From positions 2,068-12,457 of the forward strand of contig NZ_LATL02000003.1 in the NCBI RefSeq assembly GCF_000972705.2: DNA of 10,390 nucleotides. The letters run 5' to 3'. Positions 1 to 5,922 of this stretch are shown here, in pieces. Position 1 is the first letter of the stretch. Every line of letters begins with the position of its first letter. Below the pieces are notes generated by a model, which did no database searches, was not told the DNA's origin, and was given only the letters and a program-made list of their open reading frames with translations. The stretch is from Limnoraphis robusta CS-951. GTDB lineage: Bacteria; Cyanobacteriota; Cyanobacteriia; Cyanobacteriales; Microcoleaceae. The position numbers were made by a program, and so were the translations under genes.

Positions 1-1065
1 TTGGTTAAAAGTAAATCAATGCTGCAAGAAGAATGTGGCATGGTTCCCTTTTTAGAACAGAACGGAATTACCGTTACAGAATCTGATTTAGGCGAAAGAA
101 TTCAACAACTCGATGAAGAACCGCCTAGCCATATTGTCATGCCTGCTATTCATAAAAACCGTCAAGATATAGCGAAACTTTTTGCCGAAAAAATTGCGAG
201 TGATCCTAATAATGACAACCCTCATTATCTTAATGAAATGATGCGACAAAATGCCCGACCTCGCTTTTTAACTGCTGATGCAGGGATGACTGGGGTTAAT
301 TTTGCGATCGCAGAAACAGGTAGTTTTGTGGTTTGTACCAATGAAGGAAATGCTGATTTGGGGGCGAATATTCCGCCGCTTCATATTGCCAGTATGGGGA
401 TTGAAAAATTAATCCCAAAAGTTGAACATTTAGCAGTCTTTATTCGCTTGCTGTCTCGCAGTGCCATTGGTTCTCCCATTACTCAATATACCTCCCATTT
501 TACCAAGCCTAAAAATGGCGGAGAATTGCATTTAGTCATTGTCGATAATGGCCGCAGTGAACGGTTAGGAATGGCGGATTTTTGGTCATCTTTAAAATGT
601 ATTCGCTGTGGCGCTTGTTTGAATACTTGTCCGGTGTATCGTCGCAGTGGCGGTTTAAGTTATGGGGCGGTTTATTCAGGGCCTTTGGGGATGATTATTG
701 ACCCAACTTTTGATGCTAAAAAATACAGCAATTTACCCTATTCTTCGACGCTTTGTGGTTCCTGTGGGGATGTTTGTCCGGTGAAAATTGATCTTCCCGA
801 ACAAATTTATAAATGGCGTCGAGTCATGGCAGAAAAACACTTACTTTCTTTACCGCGTCAAGACAGTATGAAAGCCGCAGGTATAGTATTAGGAAATCCT
901 CTGGTTTATCGCTTTGCAAAAAATGTGGTAATCCAGAAAGTAATGAAATATTTTCCTTTTTTATTTTCCAGTAAACTGTTAAATCCTTGGGTGAGACATC
1001 GGGCGTTACCCACTGTTCCCAAACAAACCTTTAAGCAATGGTATCTCGAAAACCGTCAAAAGTAG
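1..1065 (+). CDS. lutB: LutB/LldF-type L-lactate oxidation iron-sulfur protein (5' truncated by window edge)
   Basis: This is the C-terminal 354 residues of a LutB (YkgF) family protein, the iron-sulfur subunit thought to pass electrons during L-lactate oxidation to pyruvate with LutA and LutC. Residues 1-170 are the end of a LUD domain, with the conserved stretches VKSKSM, DLGERI, PPSHIVMPAIH, ETGSFV and NEGNADL. A ferredoxin-like region follows with CIRCGACLNTCP (C200, C203, C206, C210) and a second CGSCGDVCP cluster (C252, C255, C259). The tail LLNPWVRHRALP matches the usual family end. Family members are about 470 residues, so roughly 120 N-terminal residues lie outside the window; the TTG at base 1 is an internal codon (VKSKSM is mid-protein in the family), not a start. 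No lutC follows. The stop TAG lies in the first base pairs of a hairpin repeat. Confidence 0.93.
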   Translation: MVKSKSMLQEECGMVPFLEQNGITVTESDLGERIQQLDEEPPSHIVMPAIHKNRQDIAKLFAEKIASDPNNDNPHYLNEMMRQNARPRFLTADAGMTGVNFAIAETGSFVVCTNEGNADLGANIPPLHIASMGIEKLIPKVEHLAVFIRLLSRSAIGSPITQYTSHFTKPKNGGELHLVIVDNGRSERLGMADFWSSLKCIRCGACLNTCPVYRRSGGLSYGAVYSGPLGMIIDPTFDAKKYSNLPYSSTLCGSCGDVCPVKIDLPEQIYKWRRVMAEKHLLSLPRQDSMKAAGIVLGNPLVYRFAKNVVIQKVMKYFPFLFSSKLLNPWVRHRALPTVPKQTFKQWYLENRQK

Positions 1066-1126
1066 GGTGCATCAAACAACAATTTCAGGAATACCCAAGT
1101 TAAAATGTATGAAATTGATGCACCAC
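1062..1126 (+). repeat. GTAGGGTGCATCA hairpin repeat, copy A
   Basis: First of three direct-oriented copies. The left arm is GTAGGGTGCATCAAA and the right arm ends TTGATGCACC, its complement; the outermost right bases have diverged (ACTCC rather than CTAC). An asymmetric centre TACCCAAGTTAAAAT fixes the orientation. The lutB stop codon (1063-1065) is the TAG of the left arm. Bases 1092-1124 are identical to 1166-1198 in copy B, so A and B are close relatives or a tandem duplication. No coding potential; this looks like a small non-autonomous mobile or REP-like element, by inference. Confidence 0.8.
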
Positions 1127-1140
1127 TCCCCCAAAAAAAT

Positions 1141-1203
1141 TGGGTGCATCAAACAATTTGGTGATTACCCAAGTTAAAATGTATGAAATTGATGCACCCT
1201 ACT
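1141..1203 (+). repeat. GTAGGGTGCATCA hairpin repeat, copy B
   Basis: Second copy, about 14 bp after copy A. The left arm GGGTGCATCAAA has lost the outer GTA, while the right arm TTGATGCACCCTAC is complete. The right arm carries the ATG codons at 1183 and 1192 that open the downstream Uma2 gene, so the repeat provides that gene's first codons. On the minus strand the hairpin is followed by a run of seven T (complement of 1133-1139), as in copy C, so it could stop leftward transcription. Confidence 0.8.
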
Positions 1204-1989
1204 AACACAACTGCAAGTCTAAAAGTAACTTGGGAAAAGTTACCCGAAGACTATATTTTACCCGATGATCCAGTGGACAATATTACTCAGCCATTATTGG
1301 CAATGGCATTAACAGAGGCGTTAAGCACTGCGGGAAAATTGCCCGAAAATTCCCTAACTCCGACTAATTATGGCATCTGTGCAACGGTTAATGACAAAAT
1401 GGTTGTCAAAGCACCAGACTGGGCGTTTATTCGGGAAATTCGAGTTGAACGTTCAGAAGTCGAACGCAGTTATACGCCGCGTTTGGAAGGGGATATTCCT
1501 GTCATTGTGATGGAATTTATCTCTGAAACAGAAGGCGGTGAATATTCGATTAAACCCACTTATCCACCCGGAAAATGGTTTTTTTATGAACAGGTGTTGG
1601 AAGTTCCTAACTATGCGATTTTTGAACCTCAAAATGCCGTTTTAGAACTGTATCGACTTGATGATTCCGGCAGATATAAGGTACAAAAACCTGATGAAAA
1701 TGGGCGATATTGGATCGCTGAAATGGAGTTATTTTTAGGAATTTGGCAAGGCACCCGTGAAAACCGAACAGGCTATTGGTTGCGGTGGTGGGATGAGGCG
1801 GGAACGTTGCTTTTATGGGGTTCTGAGTTAGCCCAACAAGAACGTCTTCGCGCTGATCAAGAACGTCTTCGCGCTGATCAAGCTGAACTTCTAGCCCAAC
1901 AAGAACATCAACGCGCAGAACTTGCTGAACTTCGCGCCCAACGCCTTCTCGAACGACTGAGGGCTGAGGGTATTGAACTCGAAGAATAG
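1183..1989 (+). CDS. Uma2 family (DUF820) PD-(D/E)XK nuclease-fold protein with coiled-coil tail
   Basis: A Uma2-family protein of 268 residues; these are predicted restriction-endonuclease-fold proteins, abundant in cyanobacteria, with no established function. The opening VTWEKLPEDYILPDDPVDN is typical of the long cyanobacterial subfamily. Candidate active-site residues are D79 (APDW), E111 (VMEF) and K131 (PGKW), with the K-x3-Y spacing common in the family. Residues 215-262 form a charged Glu/Arg/Gln/Ala coiled coil with two identical QERLRAD heptads and an ending LRAEGIELEE usual for this group. The frame is closed upstream by TGA at 1162. The only ATG codons ahead of the conserved region are 1183 and 1192, both inside hairpin repeat B, so the first 5-8 residues are repeat-derived. 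No clear ribosome binding site is visible. It is convergent with obgE. Confidence 0.87.
   Translation: MKLMHPTNTTASLKVTWEKLPEDYILPDDPVDNITQPLLAMALTEALSTAGKLPENSLTPTNYGICATVNDKMVVKAPDWAFIREIRVERSEVERSYTPRLEGDIPVIVMEFISETEGGEYSIKPTYPPGKWFFYEQVLEVPNYAIFEPQNAVLELYRLDDSGRYKVQKPDENGRYWIAEMELFLGIWQGTRENRTGYWLRWWDEAGTLLLWGSELAQQERLRADQERLRADQAELLAQQEHQRAELAELRAQRLLERLRAEGIELEE
1837..1878 (+). repeat. 21-bp tandem repeat coding for one heptad (2 perfect copies)
   Basis: A 21-bp unit starting CAAGAACGTCTTCGCGCTGA occurs twice in tandem without a mismatch (1837-1857, 1858-1878), then decays into related sequence to about 1942. Each unit encodes QERLRAD, exactly one coiled-coil heptad, so slippage adds or removes heptads without breaking the frame. 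It lies inside the Uma2 gene. Confidence 0.85.
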
Positions 1990-1998
1990 GTTTTTTCC

Positions 1999-2077
1999 AA
2001 AAAAACCAGTAGGGTGCATCAAACCATCAATTTCGGGATTACCTAAGTTAAAATCGATGAATTTGATGCACTCTACT
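1999..2077 (-). terminator. Probable obgE terminator built from repeat copy C
   Basis: Read leftward from obgE, the 15-bp stem of repeat copy C (loop about 39 nt) is followed by TGG and seven T residues (complement of 1999-2005), the form of a Rho-independent terminator. It starts directly at the obgE stop codon. A second small hairpin, GGTTTTTT / AAAAAACC (1989-2007), lies at the T-run. The long loop lowers certainty. Confidence 0.5.
2009..2077 (+). repeat. GTAGGGTGCATCA hairpin repeat, copy C
   Basis: Third copy in the same orientation, between the convergent Uma2 and obgE genes. The arms GTAGGGTGCATCAAA and TTTGATGCACTCTAC pair over 15 positions with one G-U. The centre ATTACCTAAGTTAAAAT matches copies A and B with small changes. 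The right edge overlaps the obgE stop codon (2076-2078). Confidence 0.8.
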
Positions 2078-3101
2078 ACCTGGATGTTGAACTTTCAGAG
2101 AGTGACAACTCATCGAGCGATCGCCAAACTTCTTGCATTAAATCATTTAACCCCATTTGAGAAACAGCCGAAATTAAAAAGACTTTAGACTGAGTAATTT
2201 GCTGAATTTTAGTGATGATTTCCTGCACGTCTTCGCTGTCAGTATCCACCGCATCCACTTTATTTAATGCCACAATTTGCGGACGATCCGTTAAACCTCG
2301 GCCATAGGCTTCTAATTCTTGCAGAATCGTGTGATAATTTTCAAGAGGAGTCGGATCGGTAATATCAATTAGATGCAATAAAACCCGAGTTCGTTCGATG
2401 TGGCGCAGGAATTCATGCCCCAAACCTAAGCCTAAATGAGCGCCTTCAATTAAGCCGGGAATATCTGCAAAAACGGTACCATCTCCCGTCGGTTTGCGAA
2501 CAACGCCTAAGTTGGGAATTAAAGTCGTAAAGGGATAATCGGCAATTTTCGGTTTAGCCGCAGATAACGACGAAATTAACGTTGATTTTCCCGCATTCGG
2601 TAAACCAATAATTCCGACTTCAGCTAACAGTTTTAACTCCAGTCTAAGCTGTCGTTGTTCACCCGGAAGTCCAGGTAAAGCATAGTCAGGAGCGCGATTT
2701 TGGTTACTGAGAAAGTGAGCATTTCCTAAACCGCCTTTACCCCCTTTTGCCACACAAAATTCTTGATGGGGATGAATCAAATCAATTAAAAGTTCGTCAG
2801 TTTCTACATCATAAACCGCCGTCCCACAAGGAACTTCAATCACGCGATCGCTTCCGTTTGCCCCGGTCATATTTTTGGGGCCACCTCGTCGGCCATCTTC
2901 AGCCCGAAAACGGTGATTATATTTAAAATCTAACAACGTTTGCAGGTTTTCGACGGCGACTAAAATCACTGAACCGCCTTTTCCACCATTGCCACCGGAA
3001 GGCCCCCCGGCGGGAACATATTTTTCTCGGCGGAAGGCGACGATCCCATCGCCACCTTTACCCGCTTCCACTAAAACTTCAACTTGATCAATAAATTGCA
3101 T
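2076..3101 (-). CDS. obgE: GTPase ObgE/CgtA
   Basis: Obg-family GTPase, an essential late 50S ribosome-assembly factor that also links growth to stringent signalling. Residues 1-158 are the glycine-rich OBG domain ([26 protein letters not shown]). The G domain follows with G1 GLPNAGKST (166-174), switch I with FTT and PNLGVV (191-201), G3 DIPGLIEGA (213-221), G4 NKVD (280-283) and G5 SAVS (311-314). At 341 residues it ends after the G domain and lacks the variable C-terminal OCT domain, as many cyanobacterial versions do. The start MQFIDQV is the conserved family start. No strong Shine-Dalgarno sequence is visible. It lies 101 bp after psb32 on the same strand, so co-transcription is plausible. 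The stop codon lies at the edge of repeat copy C. Confidence 0.97.
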   Translation of the reverse strand: MQFIDQVEVLVEAGKGGDGIVAFRREKYVPAGGPSGGNGGKGGSVILVAVENLQTLLDFKYNHRFRAEDGRRGGPKNMTGANGSDRVIEVPCGTAVYDVETDELLIDLIHPHQEFCVAKGGKGGLGNAHFLSNQNRAPDYALPGLPGEQRQLRLELKLLAEVGIIGLPNAGKSTLISSLSAAKPKIADYPFTTLIPNLGVVRKPTGDGTVFADIPGLIEGAHLGLGLGHEFLRHIERTRVLLHLIDITDPTPLENYHTILQELEAYGRGLTDRPQIVALNKVDAVDTDSEDVQEIITKIQQITQSKVFLISAVSQMGLNDLMQEVWRSLDELSLSESSTSR

Positions 3102-3123
3102 GATGAGGATTGATAATCGGAAC

Positions 3124-3200
3124 TAGGGATATCGGACATTGAATTTTGAGCTGGAAAAGATTCTCCTCTGTAATCCCTGCTATCCCTACATCCTCAAAAT
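3124..3200. other. Two interleaved inverted repeats in the psb32-obgE spacer
   Basis: TAGGGATA (3124-3131) is the exact complement of TATCCCTA (3181-3188), and ATTTTGAG (3143-3150) that of CTCAAAAT (3193-3200). The pairs cross rather than nest, so an RNA from this spacer would either switch between two hairpins or form a pseudoknot. This is the leader of obgE if the two genes share a transcript. No known riboswitch was recognised. Confidence 0.4.
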
Positions 3201-3202
3201 CT

Positions 3203-3922
3203 CTAAGAGCGTTGCAGATAGAAGTAAGTTGCCATCGGTGCAACGGTTGCCACTACCAACACAATCACAACTATAATTGTAGCCGTTTGATCATCGGTTT
3301 CTTCGGCTGACTTAAAAGTGCTTTCGACTTGCACCTGTTGTTCATCGCTAGGGGGGCCAGGATCAGGATTTCCCGATAATACCGTGACCAAGCGATCGCT
3401 CACGCCTCGGAAAGCTTCATTATACTTATTACCATTTCGGATAGGCACTTGTAACGTTTCTTTGGCTACACTTTCGGCAATGTCATCACTCAGCAGGGAC
3501 TTAACGCCTTCTCCGGTGAGAATTGCGCTATTGTTGGTGAGAACATCCAAGACTAACAAAGTTTGGTTAGCGCCCGCTTCAGGAGTCGGGAACCATTTGT
3601 TAAACAACGCCTCGGTAAAGCTATCGGCAGTTTCCCCATAGTCAAAGCGGCGTAGCGTCACCAGACGAACTTCATAACCCGTTTGATCAGCAAGTTCTGA
3701 TAATTTTTGGTTAATCTGACGTTCGCTGCTAAAACTGAGAACATCACCTTCATCGACGATCCAACTGGGATCACCAGGGGTTAAGTTCGGCATTTGATAA
3801 ACCCCCGTTGCGATCGCAGGTGTCGCCCAGAGTTGGGCAATCACAACAGCCAGAATAGTTGGTAAAATCAAATGCACAAAGCGTTTTTGGAAATTTAAGA
3901 TTGTGTTAAATAGCTGTATCAT
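3203..3922 (-). CDS. psb32: Psb32-type TPM domain protein (photosystem II repair)
   Basis: TPM-domain protein of 239 residues resembling cyanobacterial Psb32 and plant TLP18.3, which help photosystem II repair and protect against photodamage at the thylakoid lumen. It has a basic N-terminus, a hydrophobic stretch (about 17-33) and a likely signal-peptidase site after ATPAIA (A38). The mature TPM domain covers about 55-185, with VDEGDVLS, the TLLVLDVLTNNSAILTGEG core and the following helices. An acidic, Gln-rich linker (190-212) leads to one C-terminal membrane helix (about 213-235) and a short YLQRS tail. That layout, lumenal domain plus C-terminal anchor, is the Psb32 pattern. It diverges from ndhB and lies upstream of obgE on the same strand. 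A promoter-like pair of boxes is seen at 3968-3995. Confidence 0.9.
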   Translation of the reverse strand: MIQLFNTILNFQKRFVHLILPTILAVVIAQLWATPAIATGVYQMPNLTPGDPSWIVDEGDVLSFSSERQINQKLSELADQTGYEVRLVTLRRFDYGETADSFTEALFNKWFPTPEAGANQTLLVLDVLTNNSAILTGEGVKSLLSDDIAESVAKETLQVPIRNGNKYNEAFRGVSDRLVTVLSGNPDPGPPSDEQQVQVESTFKSAEETDDQTATIIVVIVLVVATVAPMATYFYLQRS

Positions 3923-3967
3923 CAGATCAGTTAACCCGTATTATCGTCTTTTTAAACCCATCCTACT

Positions 3968-3995
3968 ACTATACAATTTAAGCTGTTCGCTTCAA
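3968..3995 (-). promoter_or_regulatory. Candidate psb32 promoter
   Basis: Read leftward, TTGAAG (3995-3990) and TATAGT (3973-3968) are 16 bp apart, a reasonable sigma-70-type pair, about 45 bp ahead of the psb32 start. Judged by eye only. Confidence 0.4.
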
Positions 3996-4007
3996 CTCTC
4001 TGTAAGA

Positions 4008-4018
4008 GTAGAGTCTAC
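4008..4018. promoter_or_regulatory. Short palindrome GTAGA-G-TCTAC
   Basis: A perfect 5-bp inverted repeat with one central base lies between the divergent psb32 and ndhB promoters. It could be an operator half-site pair, but so short a palindrome also arises by chance. Confidence 0.25.
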
Positions 4019-4057
4019 GGTTTTAGCTGTTTGTTTTGACTTGTGATCTGCTTGTCC

Positions 4058-4089
4058 TCTTGAATCAAGACAGAGAGAAAGATTATATT
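4058..4089 (+). promoter_or_regulatory. Candidate ndhB promoter with palindrome over the -35 box
   Basis: TTGAAT (4060-4065) and TATATT (4084-4089) are 18 bp apart. The -35 box lies inside the palindrome TCTTGA-A-TCAAGA (4058-4070), two 6-bp half-sites with one central base, as expected for a dimeric repressor or activator site. Transcription would start about 60 bp ahead of the conserved ndhB start. The regulator is not identified. Confidence 0.42.
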
Positions 4090-4107
4090 GTCGGATGTGT
4101 TTCGCTC

Positions 4108-4131
4108 TGACTGGCGTTCAATAACCAGTCA
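4108..4131 (+). promoter_or_regulatory. Hairpin in the ndhB 5' leader
   Basis: TGACTGG (4108-4114) pairs perfectly with CCAGTCA (4125-4131) across a 10-nt loop. The stem takes in the A of the upstream in-frame ATG at 4131 and ends 26 nt before the conserved start at 4158. It may hinder initiation at 4131 or shape the leader. Confidence 0.4.
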
Positions 4132-4157
4132 TGGGTATTATCCAATCATCGAAGCTT

Positions 4158-5735
4158 ATGGATTTTTCGAGTATTGCAGCCCAGTTAAACGCTGGAACGA
4201 TCTTGCCAGAGGGGATTGTGATTATTACCCTCTTAGCCGTTTTAATTGGAGATCTGATCGTTGGACGAACTGCTTCTTCTCGCTGGACACCTTATCTGGC
4301 GATCGCAGGTCTTCTCGCCTCTATTGTCGCCTTGTGCTATCAGTGGAGTAGCAGCGATACCGTCTCATTTTTGGGCAGTTTTAACGGCGACGCCCTTAGC
4401 GTGATATTTCGCGGCATCATCGCCCTGTCTGCAATGGTGACGATTTTGATGTCGGTTCGCTATGTCGAACAAACAGGTACAGCCCTAGCCGAATTTATCT
4501 GCATTCTGCTAACTGCCACTTTGGGGGGAATGTTCCTGTCGGGAGCGACGGAATTGGTGATGATTTTCGTCTCCCTAGAAACCCTGAGTATTTCATCATA
4601 CCTGTTGACAGGCTACACCAAACGCGATCCTCGTTCCAACGAAGCGGCGTTGAAATACCTGCTGATTGGGGCGTCAAGTTCGGCTGTGTTCCTCTACGGG
4701 TTATCGCTGCTGTATGGACTCTCTGGCGGCGAAACTCAGCTTGATGCGATCGCCAAAGTCCTGGCTAGGACCGGGGCGGGTGAATCTCTCGGCTTGGTGA
4801 TTGCCCTTGTTTTTGTGATTGCGGGGATTTCCTTTAAAATCTCGGCGGTTCCCTTCCACCAATGGACACCCGACGTTTACGAAGGTTCACCAACTCCGGT
4901 TGTGGCGTTTTTGTCTGTCGGTTCCAAAACGGCAGGGTTCGCCCTAGCGATACGGTTATTAGTCAATGCGTTTCCCCTTGTTAGCGATCAGTGGCGGTTT
5001 GTGTTCACGGCGTTGGCAATTCTCAGTTTAGTGTTGGGAAATGTAGTCGCCCTCGCCCAAACCAGCATGAAGCGGATGTTGGCTTATTCCTCCATCGCCC
5101 AAGCGGGATTTGTGATGATCGGGTTAATCGCCGGAACAGAAGCGGGTTACTCCAGCATGATCTTTTATCTGTTGGTGTATTTGTTTATGAACTTGGGCGG
5201 TTTTACCTGCGTAATTCTGTTCTCGCTGCGAACCGGAACGGATCAAATTAGTGAATATAGCGGCTTATATCAAAAAGATCCGCTCCTAACGTTGGGTTTA
5301 AGTATTTGTTTACTGTCCTTGGGTGGAATTCCGCCTCTAGCTGGATTTTTCGGTAAGATTTACCTGTTTTGGGCAGGTTGGCAAGCCGGATTATATGGCT
5401 TAGTGTTGTTAGGATTAGTCACCAGTGTCGTGTCAATTTACTACTACATTCGTGTGGTTAAAATGATGGTGGTGAAAGAGCCGCAAGAAATGTCAGATGC
5501 GGTGAAAAACTATCCTGCAATTCGCTGGAATTTGCCGGGAATGCGGCCTTTACAAGTGGGGTTAGTGCTTTCATTGATTGCCACTTCCTTAGCCGGAATT
5601 CTATCCAGTCCGTTGTTTAATTTAGCGAATAATTCCATTAGTCGGACTCCGATGCTACAAGCGACAATGGTTCAAACCAAACAGATGGCTGCTGTTGACT
5701 CCAACTCCAGTTTATCGACCCTCCAACAAAACTAA
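4158..5735 (+). CDS. ndhB: NAD(P)H-quinone oxidoreductase subunit 2 (NdhB)
   Basis: NdhB is the ND2/NuoN-like proton-pumping membrane subunit of cyanobacterial NDH-1, used in respiration, cyclic electron flow around photosystem I and CO2 uptake. The protein is about 525 residues with around 14 hydrophobic segments. Counting from this start, the proton-channel core (about 130-420) holds the conserved membrane glutamate E141 in VSLE, K227 with [18 protein letters not shown] after it, K305 in [10 protein letters not shown], and GFFGK (K400). The start at 4158 gives [20 protein letters not shown], the usual cyanobacterial N-terminus; an in-frame ATG at 4131 would add nine unconserved residues and sits in a hairpin, so it is the less likely start. 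No clear Shine-Dalgarno sequence precedes either. The gene stands alone, as ndhB usually does in cyanobacteria. Confidence 0.97.
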   Translation: MDFSSIAAQLNAGTILPEGIVIITLLAVLIGDLIVGRTASSRWTPYLAIAGLLASIVALCYQWSSSDTVSFLGSFNGDALSVIFRGIIALSAMVTILMSVRYVEQTGTALAEFICILLTATLGGMFLSGATELVMIFVSLETLSISSYLLTGYTKRDPRSNEAALKYLLIGASSSAVFLYGLSLLYGLSGGETQLDAIAKVLARTGAGESLGLVIALVFVIAGISFKISAVPFHQWTPDVYEGSPTPVVAFLSVGSKTAGFALAIRLLVNAFPLVSDQWRFVFTALAILSLVLGNVVALAQTSMKRMLAYSSIAQAGFVMIGLIAGTEAGYSSMIFYLLVYLFMNLGGFTCVILFSLRTGTDQISEYSGLYQKDPLLTLGLSICLLSLGGIPPLAGFFGKIYLFWAGWQAGLYGLVLLGLVTSVVSIYYYIRVVKMMVVKEPQEMSDAVKNYPAIRWNLPGMRPLQVGLVLSLIATSLAGILSSPLFNLANNSISRTPMLQATMVQTKQMAAVDSNSSLSTLQQN

Positions 5736-5761
5736 TTGAGGAAACAGATTTGAGCGGGAAA

Positions 5762-5832
5762 AACGGATTAACCGAATACACTGGACGCATAAATCTATGC
5801 TTTCAACAGATCACTTAATCCGAAAATCCGTT
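5762..5832 (+). other. Inverted repeats in the ndhB 3' region
   Basis: CGGATTAA (5764-5771) is complementary to TTAATCCG (5815-5822), and AACGGATT (5762-5769) also to AATCCGTT (5825-5832), so the left arm can pair with either right partner. Between them GCATA-AATC-TATGC (5787-5800) forms a small hairpin. No T-run follows, so this may be a transcript-end stabilising structure rather than a terminator. Confidence 0.35.
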
Positions 5833-5859
5833 CTTGTCTGCTTTTGTAAATTAACCGAA

Positions 5860-5890
5860 AGGGGTGTGCTGAATTCATACCCCTATTTTT
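5860..5890 (+). terminator. Rho-independent terminator
   Basis: AGGGGTGTG (5860-5868) pairs with CATACCCCT (5876-5884) over nine positions with one G-U, a 7-nt loop, then ATTTTT. It lies 125 bp after ndhB and only 32 bp before the permease start, so it ends ndhB transcripts or works as an attenuator in a permease leader. Confidence 0.75.
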
Positions 5891-5922
5891 AGAAGGTAGC
5901 CGAATCAAGGAAAGAAAAAAGT

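Noticed and set aside
1..3. TTG at base 1 as the true start of the LutB protein
   Set aside because: VKSKSM is an internal conserved segment of the LUD domain; the gene continues beyond the left edge.
1062..1203. The paired repeats as a CRISPR array
   Set aside because: Only two adjacent copies, about 75 bp apart with diverged ends, and the intervening sequence is part of the repeat, not unique spacers of constant length.
1973..2188. Plus-strand reading frame of 71 codons across the Uma2 end, repeat C and the obgE end
   Set aside because: It is made of repeat sequence and the antisense of obgE, with no domain and no ribosome binding site.
3318..3641. Plus-strand frame of 107 codons
   Set aside because: Entirely antisense to psb32, a clearly conserved gene; the translation has no protein-like pattern.
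4088..4351. Plus-strand frame of 87 codons with a TTG start
   Set aside because: Out-of-frame shadow of the ndhB 5' end; Trp/Arg/Cys-rich and unrecognisable.
4495..4677. Minus-strand frame of 60 codons
   Set aside because: Antisense to the most conserved part of ndhB.
4991..5251. Plus-strand frame of 86 codons
   Set aside because: Shifted frame within ndhB with no independent start signal.
5736..5922. A tRNA or small RNA gene in the ndhB-permease spacer
   Set aside because: The inverted repeats do not form a cloverleaf, no T-loop GTTCGAATC-type motif is present, and the clear terminator is enough to explain the structure.
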